In this document: piece by piece, positions 24,110 through 32,064 of the stretch
How the letters are laid out: each line of letters starts with the position of its first letter
Numbering within the stretch: position 1 is the stretch's first letter
DNA from: UBA11512 sp964623895
Lineage (GTDB): Bacteria > Bacillota > Clostridia > Oscillospirales > CAG-272
Direction: 5' to 3'
Assembly: GCA_964623895.1 (NCBI GenBank)
Contig: CAZUWA010000015.1
Coordinates: 1 to 35,123 of the forward strand
Length of the DNA stretch: 35,123 nucleotides
The notes under the pieces: generated by a model
Told to the model about the DNA's origin: nothing
What the model saw: only the letters and a program-made list of their open reading frames with translations
Databases searched by the model: none
Position numbers and translations under genes: made by a program

Positions 24110-26524
24110 ATGACAGAACTTCAGCACCGCTTTATTAACGCAAAGCGGGCATTATTTGATAAATTACTGAAAAGATACAATCTTCCGCAACGACAGGCAA
24201 TCTGTGCGGTAAACGGTCCGCTTTTGGTGCTTGCCGGCGCGGGAAGCGGAAAAACAACGGTACTGGTCGAGCGCATTGCACAGATCATACGGTACGGCAA
24301 CGCTTATGAATCGGAGGAGATGCCTTCGTGGGTGACCGAAAAAGAAGTAAAGGTGTTGGAATCGGCGCGTTTTTTGGAGGAAAGTGAGATCGTTGCGCTC
24401 CTTTCCGGCTATGCGGTCGATCCCTGTCCGCCTTATGCGGTGCTCAGTATTACTTTTACCAACAAGGCGGCAAACGAAATGAAGGAACGTCTTGCCATCA
24501 AATTGGGAGAAGATGTCGCGAAAGAGATCTGGGCAGGCACCTTCCATTCGATCTGCGTTCGGATCTTACGAAGATATGGTGACAAGGTCGGTATGCAGCC
24601 GAATTTCACCATTTACGATACCGATGACAGCAAAAAAGCGATCGCGTCGTGTATCAAAAAGTTGAATTTGGACGAAAAGGTCTTTACCCCGAAAGCGGTG
24701 ATGAATATCATCAGCCGCGCCAAGGATCGGTTACTTGATCCGGACGAACTGGCAAAGACGGGACAGAGTGATTTTATGGTATCCAAGGCTGCCGAGATCT
24801 ATAAAGAGTATGACCAACTTTTGCGTTCCTCAAACGCACTTGATTTTGATGATATCATACGGTTGACCGTGAAACTGCTCCGCACATCGGAGGAGGTGCG
24901 CGGATATTACAGAAAGCGGTTTCGTTATGTCTGCATCGACGAGTATCAGGATACCAACAAGGCTCAACTTGAACTGGCAAAATTGCTCATGAACGAGCAG
25001 GGCAATCTGATGGTCGTCGGAGATGACGATCAGTCTATCTACCGCTTCAGAGGCGCAACGATCGAAAATATCCTTGGCTTTGATAAGGATTTTGCTTCGG
25101 CGCGGGTGATCAAACTGGAGCAGAACTACCGTTCCACCGAAACCATTTTGGACGCTGCAAATGCGATTATCGGTAACAACGAAAAGCGGCATGGTAAAAA
25201 TCTTTGGTGTGACAGCGGAAAGGGCGAAAAGATCACGCTCAAGTGTCTTGAGACGCAGCACGACGAGGCGCGTTACATTGTGAACAAGATCAGTATGGCA
25301 ACGGGCGTGGGTGGCAACCGAAAATTTTCCGATTATGCTATCCTCTATCGGATCAACGCGCAGTCGAACGTGCTTGAAAGCGTTTTTGCGCGAAGCGGCA
25401 TCCCCTATCGTATTCTCGGCGGCACACGGTTCTATGAACGCAAAGAAGTCAAGGACATTCTTGCTTACCTCTGCGTGATCCACAACACGGGAGATGATCT
25501 GAGGCTGAAGCGGATCATCAACGAGCCGAAGAGAAAGATCGGACAGACCACCATTGATGCGGTGGAGAGCATTGCGGCATTGGAAGGCGGCTCGATGTTC
25601 GATGTCATGGAAAACGCAAGGCTTTTCCCGGCGCTTGCAAAATCGGCAGCAAAACTTTCGGCGTTCTGCGAAATGATCCGGTCTCTTCAAAAGATCGGAA
25701 AAGAAGATAGTCTGCCCACGCTCTTTCAGCGCACCATTGAAGATACCGGATATCAGGATATGCTGCTTTCCGAGGGTGTTAAAGAGATCGACAGACTGGA
25801 AAATGTCAAGGAATTGGTTTCAAACGCGGTAGAATATGCCGAAAAGACAGAGAATGCAAGCCTTGGCGGATTCTTAGAGGATGTGGCGTTGATCAGCGAT
25901 ATCGATAACTACGACGAAAAAAGCGACGCGGTTGTGATGATGACGGTCCATTCGGCGAAGGGACTGGAGTTTCCGGTGGTGTTTTTGCCCGGTATGGAGG
26001 AAGGGATCTTCCCCGGCATGCAGTCACAACACGACAACAGTGAGTTGGAAGAGGAACGGCGTTTGGCATATGTGGCAGTCACGCGCGCAAAGGAAAAACT
26101 CTACCTTACGCATGCGAGAGAACGGATGCTGTTCGGACATACGCAGTACAACAGAGTGTCTCGCTTTGTGGGAGAGATTCCAAAGGAATTGATCTCCGAT
26201 GAGAGCGAACGCAGAGCAAAGGAGAGCACACGCACGGAATGGAAACAAAAGCGCCACGAAGAGGTGCTGTCCGGTGCAAGAAGCAACCTTTGGGGCGATC
26301 ACTCTGTGGGACAGGGCGATGTCGCCGGAAAGGCGGCGCTCGGACACGATACACAGGCTGTGGCGACGTTTGCTGTCGGAGAGACGGTTCTGCACAGCGT
26401 GTTCGGCAAGGGCAGGATCATGAGCTCTATGCCGATGGGGGCGGATACTCTTTATGAGATCGAATTTGAGACGGTCGGCGTCAAAAAATTGATGGGCAAT
26501 TATGCCAGACTCAAAAAAGGATGA
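24110..26524 (+). CDS. pcrA: ATP-dependent DNA helicase PcrA/UvrD
   Basis: An 804-residue superfamily 1A 3'-5' helicase for nucleotide excision repair, removal of RecA filaments and plasmid replication. Motif I is GAGSGKTT (43-50), motif Ia follows in ITFTNKAANEMKERL, motif II is DEYQDTN, motif III GDDDQSIYRFRGA, motif V TVHSAKGLEFP and motif VI AYVAVTRAKEKLY. The C-terminal Tudor-like domain (VLHSVFGKGRI then GVKKLMGNYA) binds RNA polymerase in PcrA. About 45 residues (about 62-106, with two acidic helices) are inserted between motifs I and Ia compared with Bacillus PcrA. TAAGGAG fits the ATG at 24110 (7 nt) better than the one at 24104 (1 nt). Confidence 0.95.
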   Translation: MTELQHRFINAKRALFDKLLKRYNLPQRQAICAVNGPLLVLAGAGSGKTTVLVERIAQIIRYGNAYESEEMPSWVTEKEVKVLESARFLEESEIVALLSGYAVDPCPPYAVLSITFTNKAANEMKERLAIKLGEDVAKEIWAGTFHSICVRILRRYGDKVGMQPNFTIYDTDDSKKAIASCIKKLNLDEKVFTPKAVMNIISRAKDRLLDPDELAKTGQSDFMVSKAAEIYKEYDQLLRSSNALDFDDIIRLTVKLLRTSEEVRGYYRKRFRYVCIDEYQDTNKAQLELAKLLMNEQGNLMVVGDDDQSIYRFRGATIENILGFDKDFASARVIKLEQNYRSTETILDAANAIIGNNEKRHGKNLWCDSGKGEKITLKCLETQHDEARYIVNKISMATGVGGNRKFSDYAILYRINAQSNVLESVFARSGIPYRILGGTRFYERKEVKDILAYLCVIHNTGDDLRLKRIINEPKRKIGQTTIDAVESIAALEGGSMFDVMENARLFPALAKSAAKLSAFCEMIRSLQKIGKEDSLPTLFQRTIEDTGYQDMLLSEGVKEIDRLENVKELVSNAVEYAEKTENASLGGFLEDVALISDIDNYDEKSDAVVMMTVHSAKGLEFPVVFLPGMEEGIFPGMQSQHDNSELEEERRLAYVAVTRAKEKLYLTHARERMLFGHTQYNRVSRFVGEIPKELISDESERRAKESTRTEWKQKRHEEVLSGARSNLWGDHSVGQGDVAGKAALGHDTQAVATFAVGETVLHSVFGKGRIMSSMPMGADTLYEIEFETVGVKKLMGNYARLKKG

Positions 26525-26648
26525 CTTTCGTTGACAAAAACAGTAAATGAAAATGTGCGGTGTTGTTCGAAAAATCAACGAGATGTGAGCAAAATAGACA
26601 AAAAACAACCAAAAAGATGTGTGGATTGGACAAAATGTCAAAAAACTG

Positions 26649-26664
26649 TTTTGAATATTCAAAA
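26649..26664. promoter_or_regulatory. 16-bp palindrome upstream of the lipoprotein promoter
   Basis: TTTTGAATATTCAAAA is a perfect 16-bp palindrome ending 7 bp before the -35 at 26672. A smaller inverted repeat, GACA-AAA-TGTC, lies at 26629-26639. The placement suits an activator or repressor dimer, but no regulator is encoded nearby. Confidence 0.4.
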
Positions 26665-26671
26665 GAAGGTA

Positions 26672-26700
26672 TTGACAAATCTGTGAACTTGTGATATCAT
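26672..26700 (+). promoter_or_regulatory. Strong promoter of the second lipoprotein
   Basis: A perfect -35 TTGACA (26672-26677), 17 bp, -10 TATCAT (26695-26700) preceded by TGTGA. An A-rich stretch upstream could act as an UP element. The start point would be near 26707. Confidence 0.9.
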
Positions 26701-26707
26701 AAGGATG

Positions 26708-26721
26708 GTGATACATATCAC
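26708..26721 (+). promoter_or_regulatory. Inverted repeat at the transcription start
   Basis: GTGATA-CA-TATCAC starts at the predicted first transcribed base. It could be a repressor site, or a short 5' hairpin shielding the mRNA end; a 2-nt loop makes the RNA hairpin less likely. The half-site also occurs within the -10 region (GTGATATCA). Confidence 0.4.
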
Positions 26722-26753
26722 ACGAAAAAAATCGATTTTTGGAGGAAACAAAA

Positions 26754-27602
26754 ATGACAAAGCGTATCGTAGCACTTCTGATCGCAGTTTTGTTCGTTGC
26801 GTCCTGCTCCATGCTGACTGCATGCACCGGCGGCGATAACACTACTGATGCACAGAAACCCACTGAGAAACCGTCTCAGTCTTCTGCACAGCCTACCGAG
26901 TCTGTACAGCCCACTCAGTCTGCGCAGCCCACTGACTCTGCAGAACCCACACCCACACCTACACCCACACCTTCTGAAGCGTTCGATCCCGGCGAAGAGC
27001 CCGATAGAGCAGCAGATGAATCCGCATGGGTTGAATGGTTGATTAACATTTACGACAATGACTTTGATTATGCTGACACTCTGTCCGATCTCGGTTATCC
27101 CTATCTTGAGGGTGGCGTTTCTTATGACAGCATGAAGGCCGACGGTTGCCAGGATTCTAGCGCTTGGGAAACTTGGGGTGGCGCGTACCAGATGTGCTAT
27201 CAGTTCGACAAGACCGAATGGGACGGCACTGCTTCCATTAATACTGAGGACTATGCATACGATGTAGAGATCTTCTACAGACCTGTTGACGACGATTATG
27301 TACCCCAGGGCGATGGAAAATTCCAGAAGGTTTCTTGCGCTCCGTGGTCCTGCTATGTATGGGGCGGCGATAATCCCCGCGTTATCTACCGTTTCAAGGC
27401 TTATGATGCCGGCATGAGACTGAGCATGGCTAAAGACGATGCCGGTAATGATATTCCTCAGGAATATGAGTTCATCTTCTTGATTTCCTACAAAGAAAGT
27501 GGCGATATTATCGGTTGGAACCAGTACTACTCTGCTTGCACCGATTCTACCATGGCATTCTTGCAGAAGGCTATCGATGAGGGCATCGTAACTCCTGACT
27601 AA
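26754..27602 (+). CDS. Lipoprotein with Pro/Thr-rich linker, unknown domain
   Basis: A 282-residue predicted lipoprotein. The signal peptide ends in lipobox LTAC (C24). A linker rich in Gln, Pro, Thr and Ser with QPT-Q/D-SA and PTPTPTPT repeats spans about residues 34-72. The mature domain of about 200 residues is aromatic- and Asp-rich, has several Cys (DGCQDSS, SCAPWSCYVW) and is not a family I recognise. I chose the ATG at 26754 because GGAGGA lies 7 nt upstream. The strong promoter, strong ribosome binding site and a codon choice rich in CCC and TCT, unlike neighbouring genes, suggest high expression. It is monocistronic, ending in a strong terminator. Confidence 0.9.
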   Translation: MTKRIVALLIAVLFVASCSMLTACTGGDNTTDAQKPTEKPSQSSAQPTESVQPTQSAQPTDSAEPTPTPTPTPSEAFDPGEEPDRAADESAWVEWLINIYDNDFDYADTLSDLGYPYLEGGVSYDSMKADGCQDSSAWETWGGAYQMCYQFDKTEWDGTASINTEDYAYDVEIFYRPVDDDYVPQGDGKFQKVSCAPWSCYVWGGDNPRVIYRFKAYDAGMRLSMAKDDAGNDIPQEYEFIFLISYKESGDIIGWNQYYSACTDSTMAFLQKAIDEGIVTPD

Positions 27603-27612
27603 TTGAATCACG

Positions 27613-27646
27613 AAAAAACAACCACACTTCGGTGTGGTTGTTTTTT
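27613..27646 (+). terminator. Bidirectional terminator with TTCG tetraloop
   Basis: A perfect 15-bp stem (AAAAAACAACCACAC, 27613-27627, with its complement at 27632-27646) closes a stable TTCG loop. It sits between the lipoprotein and the convergent symporter, overlapping the symporter stop codon by two bases. Confidence 0.95.
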
Positions 27647-28925
27647 ATAGGAGAAATTGCCCTTTCCAAGAGGTGATCTCTTTTTTGATGTCTTTTCGGT
27701 AGATGTAAAGATAGCAGAGGTTCAGCATGGTCATGACGGCAACAGAAAGATCTGCTGTTTTCCAAAGCAGATCTTTTGGAAAAAACGGCGCAAATAGGCA
27801 AGAAAACAGAAAAAGGACGCGCAGAACTCTTGAAGAGCATTTTTTGAAGGATAGAAAATCAGCACAGCGGTCAAGGTAAAAGGACCAACAGACCATCGTT
27901 GCAAATGCAAACAAAAAAAGTGATATACATAAAAGCGGCGCGGTGATTTTACCGAAGCCGTTTTTTAAAACGGAGAGTAATGCCGCCGTGGGATTGTCAA
28001 GCGGCTTTTCCCCCAAGAGCAGCGTTACGCCGGTCAAAGTACAGAGCAGGTGCGTATCCACTCCGACCTCCACGACCCCTAAAGCACCTTGACAGGCACT
28101 GTAACGAACGGAACTGGCGGCGTGTGCCATCGGAGCAGTGCCGCAACCTGCCTCATTGGAGAGAAGCCCACGGATGATCCCGTAGCGCAGTGCTGTGGAG
28201 CCGGAGAAAAATGCGCCCCAACCGACGGCATTTATTTGGAAAGCTTCCTTGAAAATGCGTTGGAATACGGTGGGCAAAGCGGAAGCGTTACGGACGATGA
28301 CCGTTAAGCAGAGGATGCTGTAAAGTGCTGTTGCAAAGGGTACGGCGGCAGAGGCAACGGAAAAGAGGCGCTTGTTTTTAGAGAAAAGTGTGAAAAGCAA
28401 AAGCAAAAACAGAGCAAAACTGACCGAGAACTTTGGCAAAGAGAGAAGATCTTCGGTGACTTCTGCGGTGGCGGCGGATTGGAGGATGTTTCCGACGGAA
28501 AATCCGCAAAGAATACAAAAGAAACAAAAGAGAACGGCGGCACATTTCGGAAAGATATAGTACATTGCACCGCCGAAATGCCCGTTTTGGTCGTTTTTTC
28601 GTTTTGAGATCGCAAGAACGATTTCTGCAAACTTGATCACGGCAGCGGCAAGTCCTGACAGCCACATCCAGAACAAAACGCCTGCCCCGCCTTTTGCGAC
28701 AGCATCGGCAACACCGATGATGTTTCCAAGTCCGAGCGTTCCTGCGAGTGCCATCAATACCGAGCGCGTCGGGGAGACACCGTTGCTTCCGACAGAAAGC
28801 CCCTTCAACATCTTCGGAAGATGCCGAAAGGGGATACCTTTTAAATAGAACAGAAAAAATCCTGCAAGGAGAAATAACAAGACCGGAAGAAAGATACCGG
28901 ATAGAATGCGGTTGATATTTTCCAT
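27645..28925 (-). CDS. AGCS family sodium:amino-acid symporter
   Basis: A 426-residue polytopic membrane protein of the alanine or glycine:cation symporter family. Family signatures are GTLGLGNIIGVADAVAKGG near residues 62-80 followed by FWMW, and RGLLSNEAGCGTAPMAHA near 260. A VDTHLLCTLTG segment follows. It would import alanine, glycine or D-alanine with sodium. It is somewhat shorter than typical members (450-500), with the C-terminal end trimmed after the last span. GGAG lies 8 nt before the ATG. It is transcribed away from groES. I see no glycine riboswitch upstream, though some homologues have one. Confidence 0.92.
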   Translation of the reverse strand: MENINRILSGIFLPVLLFLLAGFFLFYLKGIPFRHLPKMLKGLSVGSNGVSPTRSVLMALAGTLGLGNIIGVADAVAKGGAGVLFWMWLSGLAAAVIKFAEIVLAISKRKNDQNGHFGGAMYYIFPKCAAVLFCFFCILCGFSVGNILQSAATAEVTEDLLSLPKFSVSFALFLLLLFTLFSKNKRLFSVASAAVPFATALYSILCLTVIVRNASALPTVFQRIFKEAFQINAVGWGAFFSGSTALRYGIIRGLLSNEAGCGTAPMAHAASSVRYSACQGALGVVEVGVDTHLLCTLTGVTLLLGEKPLDNPTAALLSVLKNGFGKITAPLLCISLFLFAFATMVCWSFYLDRCADFLSFKKCSSRVLRVLFLFSCLFAPFFPKDLLWKTADLSVAVMTMLNLCYLYIYRKDIKKEITSWKGQFLL

Positions 28926-29078
28926 AAGTACTCCAAAAGAAAGGTGAGAAAAGTTTGCTGTAAAAGAAATTTTATTCTTTATTTATAGATATGCCTGACA
29001 TTTTGTAAGCAGAACGCGCACCCTGTGTTTCGGTGCAAAAAATATATGTGAACAACATGTAAATTTCTGAAAAAAGAC

Positions 29079-29106
29079 TTGAAAAAATAGAAAATTGTGC
29101 TATAAT
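29079..29106 (+). promoter_or_regulatory. Vegetative promoter of groESL
   Basis: -35 TTGAAA (29079-29084), 16 bp, and a perfect -10 TATAAT (29101-29106) preceded by TGTGC. The predicted start near 29113 lies just before the CIRCE operator. Confidence 0.9.
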
Positions 29107-29117
29107 GATTTCAGAAA

Positions 29118-29144
29118 TTAGCACTCACACAATTTGAGTGCTAA
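29118..29144 (+). promoter_or_regulatory. CIRCE operator (HrcA binding site)
   Basis: TTAGCACTC, nine bases, GAGTGCTAA: an exact match to the CIRCE consensus. HrcA bound here blocks transcription and is released on heat shock or when GroEL is busy. hrcA itself is not in the window. Confidence 0.98.
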
Positions 29145-29194
29145 AAACCGACAGACTTTGAACAGAGCTGTCAAGAAAGCAGGAGGAAAATAAT

Positions 29195-29479
29195 ATGAAA
29201 CTGAAACCTTTGTTTGATAAAGTCGTTCTGAAAATGAATGAGGCGGAAGAGACCACCAAGAGCGGTCTGATCCTGACCGGTGGCGGCAAAGAAAAGCCGC
29301 AGACTGCTACGGTCATCGCTGTCGGAGGCGGCAAGCCGTGCAAAGACGGTGTTGAAAAAATGGTCGTCAAGGAAGGCGATCAGGTGTTGCTCAGCAAGTA
29401 TGCCGGCGACACTGTCAAAGTGGACGGCGAAGAATATTTGATCGTCGCACAGAGTGAAATTCTTGCTATTGTAGAATAA
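29195..29479 (+). CDS. groES: Co-chaperonin GroES
   Basis: A 94-residue GroES, the lid of the GroEL folding chamber. The mobile loop (about residues 16-33) holds the hydrophobic Leu-Ile-Leu that docks on GroEL, followed by KEKPQTATV as usual. The N-terminal KPLFDKVVLK differs from the common KPLGDRVLVK, with Phe in place of a nearly invariant Gly. The AGGAGG site is 6-7 nt before the ATG. It is the first gene of the CIRCE-controlled operon. Confidence 0.97.
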   Translation: MKLKPLFDKVVLKMNEAEETTKSGLILTGGGKEKPQTATVIAVGGGKPCKDGVEKMVVKEGDQVLLSKYAGDTVKVDGEEYLIVAQSEILAIVE

Positions 29480-29505
29480 TAATTTAGTGTAGAATAATAA
29501 TTTAG
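29470..29505 (+). repeat. 18-bp tandem duplication at the groES end
   Basis: Two exact adjacent copies of an 18-bp unit starting TGTAGAATAATAATTTAG (29470-29487 and 29488-29505). The first contains the last groES codons and the stop; the second forms the spacer leading to the groEL GGAGG site. It looks like a recent slippage duplication. Confidence 0.95.
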
Positions 29506-29517
29506 GAGGAAAAAATC

Positions 29518-31146
29518 ATGTCTAAAGAAATTGCATATGGCTCTGAAGCAAGAGCAAAACTGCTTACAGGTATTGATAAACTGGCAAACACCGTTAAGAT
29601 CACTCTTGGCCCCAAGGGTAGAAATGTCGTTCTTGACAAGAAGTACGGCGCACCGCTGATCACCAATGACGGTGTGACCATCGCCAAGGAGATCGAACTG
29701 GAAGATGCGATGGAAAATATGGGTGCACAGCTTGTTAAAGAGGTTGCAACCAAGACAAACGACGCTGCAGGTGATGGTACAACGACCGCTACTTTGTTGG
29801 CACAGGCATTCATCACCGAAGGTATGAAGAATGTCACTGCAGGCGCAAATCCGATCGTTTTGCGTAAGGGCATTCAGAAGGCTGTTGATGCCGCAGTTGT
29901 TGCACTTCGCGCGAATGCGCAGAAGGTCAATGGCTCTGAAGATATCGCAAGAGTAGGTACGATCTCTGCGGGAGATGAGACCATCGGTAAACAGATCGCA
30001 GAAGCAATGGAAAAAGTCACATCCGACGGCGTGATCACCGTGGAAGATTCCAAGACGGCAGAGACGTACATCGAAGTAGTCAAAGGTATGAAATTTGATC
30101 GTGGCTATCTGTCTCCTTACATGGTTACCGATACCGACAAGATGGAAGCGGTACTGAGCGATGCATACGTGCTGATTACAGACAAGAAGATCTCGAATAT
30201 CCAAGATATTCTTCCGCTTCTTGAGCAACTCGTTCAGTGCGGCGGTAAACTGCTGATCGTGGCAGAGGATGTGGAGAGCGAAGCGCTGACCACGCTTGTT
30301 GTCAACAAACTGCGCGGTATGCTGAATGTCGTTGCGGTCAAAGCTCCGGGCTTTGGTGACAGACGCAAGGATATGCTGAAGGATATTGCGGTTCTGACGG
30401 GCGGTGAAGTGATCTCTTCCGAACTTGGTTTAGAACTCAAGGATGCAACCATTGCACAACTCGGCAGAGCAGATCAGGTCAAGGTCGACAAGGAAAACAC
30501 GACCATCGTTGGCGGAAAGGGCGATCCTGCGGCTGTACAGGCAAGAGTGGCGCAGATCCGTCAGAATATCGCAACGACCACATCCGATTTCGATCGTGAA
30601 AAACTGGTGGAGCGTCTTGCAAAACTGGCAGGTGGCGTTGCGGTGATCAAAGTCGGCGCGGCTACGGAAGTGGAAATGAAGGAAAAGAAGCTCCGCGTGG
30701 AGGACGCACTCAATGCAACCAGAGCGGCTGTGGAAGAGGGCATTGTCGCAGGCGGCGGTACCGCTTACCTCAATGTTATTGAAGCTGTTTCCGCTCTCTT
30801 GCAGACCACGACCGGTGACGAGAAAACAGGTGTACAACTTGTTGTAAAGGCACTGGAAGCACCGGTGCGCCAGATCGCTGCAAACGCAGGCTTCGAAGGC
30901 TCTGTGATCGTCAACAATATCCTGTCTTCCGGCAAGAAGAACTATGGCTTTGATGCATACAGTGAGAAGTATGTTGATATGATGGAAGCCGGCATTGTTG
31001 ATCCGACCAAGGTAACTCGTTCTGCGCTGCAGAATGCGGCATCGATCGCGGCAACTGTGCTTACAACGGAAGCAGTTGTTGCCGATAAGCCGGAACCGGT
31101 CAAGGCAGATCCCGCAGCAGCAGGCGCGATGGGCGGAATGTATTGA
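29518..31146 (+). CDS. groEL: Chaperonin GroEL
   Basis: A 542-residue GroEL of normal length. ATP-binding segments LGPKGRNVVLD and GDGTTTATLLAQ are intact, and the protein ends with a GGMY tail typical of the flexible C-terminus. It forms the tetradecameric folding chamber with GroES. TTAGGAGG precedes the ATG at good spacing. It is cotranscribed with groES under CIRCE control, and tandem terminators follow. Confidence 0.99.
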   Translation: MSKEIAYGSEARAKLLTGIDKLANTVKITLGPKGRNVVLDKKYGAPLITNDGVTIAKEIELEDAMENMGAQLVKEVATKTNDAAGDGTTTATLLAQAFITEGMKNVTAGANPIVLRKGIQKAVDAAVVALRANAQKVNGSEDIARVGTISAGDETIGKQIAEAMEKVTSDGVITVEDSKTAETYIEVVKGMKFDRGYLSPYMVTDTDKMEAVLSDAYVLITDKKISNIQDILPLLEQLVQCGGKLLIVAEDVESEALTTLVVNKLRGMLNVVAVKAPGFGDRRKDMLKDIAVLTGGEVISSELGLELKDATIAQLGRADQVKVDKENTTIVGGKGDPAAVQARVAQIRQNIATTTSDFDREKLVERLAKLAGGVAVIKVGAATEVEMKEKKLRVEDALNATRAAVEEGIVAGGGTAYLNVIEAVSALLQTTTGDEKTGVQLVVKALEAPVRQIAANAGFEGSVIVNNILSSGKKNYGFDAYSEKYVDMMEAGIVDPTKVTRSALQNAASIAATVLTTEAVVADKPEPVKADPAAAGAMGGMY

Positions 31147-31173
31147 TCGAGCATATTAAAACAGCATAAAAAG

Positions 31174-31206
31174 GGGCTGTAAAGAACTTGACGTTTTTTA
31201 CAGCCC
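31174..31206 (+). terminator. groEL terminator, GGGCTGT-type hairpin
   Basis: A 14-bp stem with one G-T pair (arm GGGCTGTAAAGAAC, 31174-31187; 3' arm 31193-31206) with a 5-nt loop, the T-run lying inside the 3' arm. Its closing seven pairs match the hairpin after gdhA (16611-16647). Confidence 0.8.
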
Positions 31207-31239
31207 AAAAAACAGACGGCAACAGGACCGTCTGTTTTT
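31207..31239 (+). terminator. Second, bidirectional terminator after groEL
   Basis: A 12-bp stem (AAAAACAGACGG with CCGTCTGTTTTT) closes an 8-nt loop. It directly follows the first hairpin and probably also ends the convergent thioesterase transcript, because the minus strand likewise gives a T-run after the stem. Confidence 0.9.
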
Positions 31240-31326
31240 ATATTCCGTCTATTTAAAACTTTTGATCAAATTATTATCGAAGACTTCGCAAACTCCGAGG
31301 GCAGAACCGCTTGGTGAAGCGCTGAA

Positions 31327-32064
31327 TTATCTTTCTTCAAACAGCAGTCTTCCTTCGATTCCGATCTTACCGTCAGAATCGCGAATGGTGCGAAAGATGT
31401 AACTGCCATCCGTTGGGTTGACGGCTTTGTAGACGGTCAATGTCTCTCCAAGGTGTCCTTCGGCAAGGTAGGAGAGGGATAGTTCCTTCAAGCGCATTTT
31501 TTCTACTCCGGGAATGAAGTCGCAGAGCATGTCGGGATAGCGAGTGTTGTTCATGTGCATATTACGGTCGCACACGCTGTAACCAACAGTAAATTTCCCG
31601 ACTTCTTCTAGCGGCAGATCACGCGGAATACGGAATTTCAAGGGTGCGGAGACCTCAATTGGCTCAGCATATTTTAGTTCAAGACCCGAATCGGCGACCT
31701 TAATGAGTGCTTTACTCTCAAAATCAATATATGCCCAAACGGAAGAAAGAACAGCGACCGGTTCGCCATCCTTCAAAAGCCTTGAACAACGGTTGAAACT
31801 TACGCCCTTGCTCTCGCACGCCCATGTCTGTCCCGTGATCTCGTCATATGCATGAAGCGGTTTCAAGATCGACACGGCAAGACGAGACAGTACGAATGCC
31901 TGTCCCTTTGCGATACAGCGGTCATAACCGAAGCCCGCTGATTCAATGTGCAGGTTAGCGGTCTCTTGCAGGTAACGCAGTGTGCCGGAGGGACGCAATT
32001 CGTTGTTGCAGTCGCAGTCATGGGAATTGATGATATAAGAAGCGGAAAAGGGTACGGGAATCAT
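31327..32064 (-). CDS. Acyl-ACP thioesterase (FatA/FatB type)
   Basis: A 245-residue double hot-dog thioesterase that releases free fatty acids from acyl carrier protein. The N-terminal half has the FLSRLAVSILKP and SRLLKDGEPVA-type strands. The catalytic segment is DRNMHMNNTRYPDML, equivalent to the conserved Asp-Asn-His motif of bacterial and plant enzymes. It overlaps the upstream glycosyltransferase by ATGA, so the two are translationally coupled, and it is the last gene of a four-gene minus-strand cluster. The chain-length preference cannot be read. In anaerobic Firmicutes such enzymes may adjust membrane lipid chains. Confidence 0.88.
   Translation of the reverse strand: MIPVPFSASYIINSHDCDCNNELRPSGTLRYLQETANLHIESAGFGYDRCIAKGQAFVLSRLAVSILKPLHAYDEITGQTWACESKGVSFNRCSRLLKDGEPVAVLSSVWAYIDFESKALIKVADSGLELKYAEPIEVSAPLKFRIPRDLPLEEVGKFTVGYSVCDRNMHMNNTRYPDMLCDFIPGVEKMRLKELSLSYLAEGHLGETLTVYKAVNPTDGSYIFRTIRDSDGKIGIEGRLLFEER

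Noticed and set aside
24830..25690. 286-codon open frame antisense to pcrA
   Set aside because: Shadow of a conserved gene; no start signals and His/Arg-rich unstructured composition.
26718..27611. 297-codon open frame antisense to the second lipoprotein
   Set aside because: No ribosome binding site or promoter, repetitive Arg/Gly/Cys composition that mirrors the Pro/Thr linker, and full overlap with a well-supported gene.
29018..29036. GCACC/GGTGC hairpin upstream of the symporter as a riboswitch
   Set aside because: Only five base pairs, with no match to the glycine riboswitch core.
29380..30228. 282-codon open frame antisense to groES-groEL
   Set aside because: Shadow of highly conserved chaperonin codons with no start signals.
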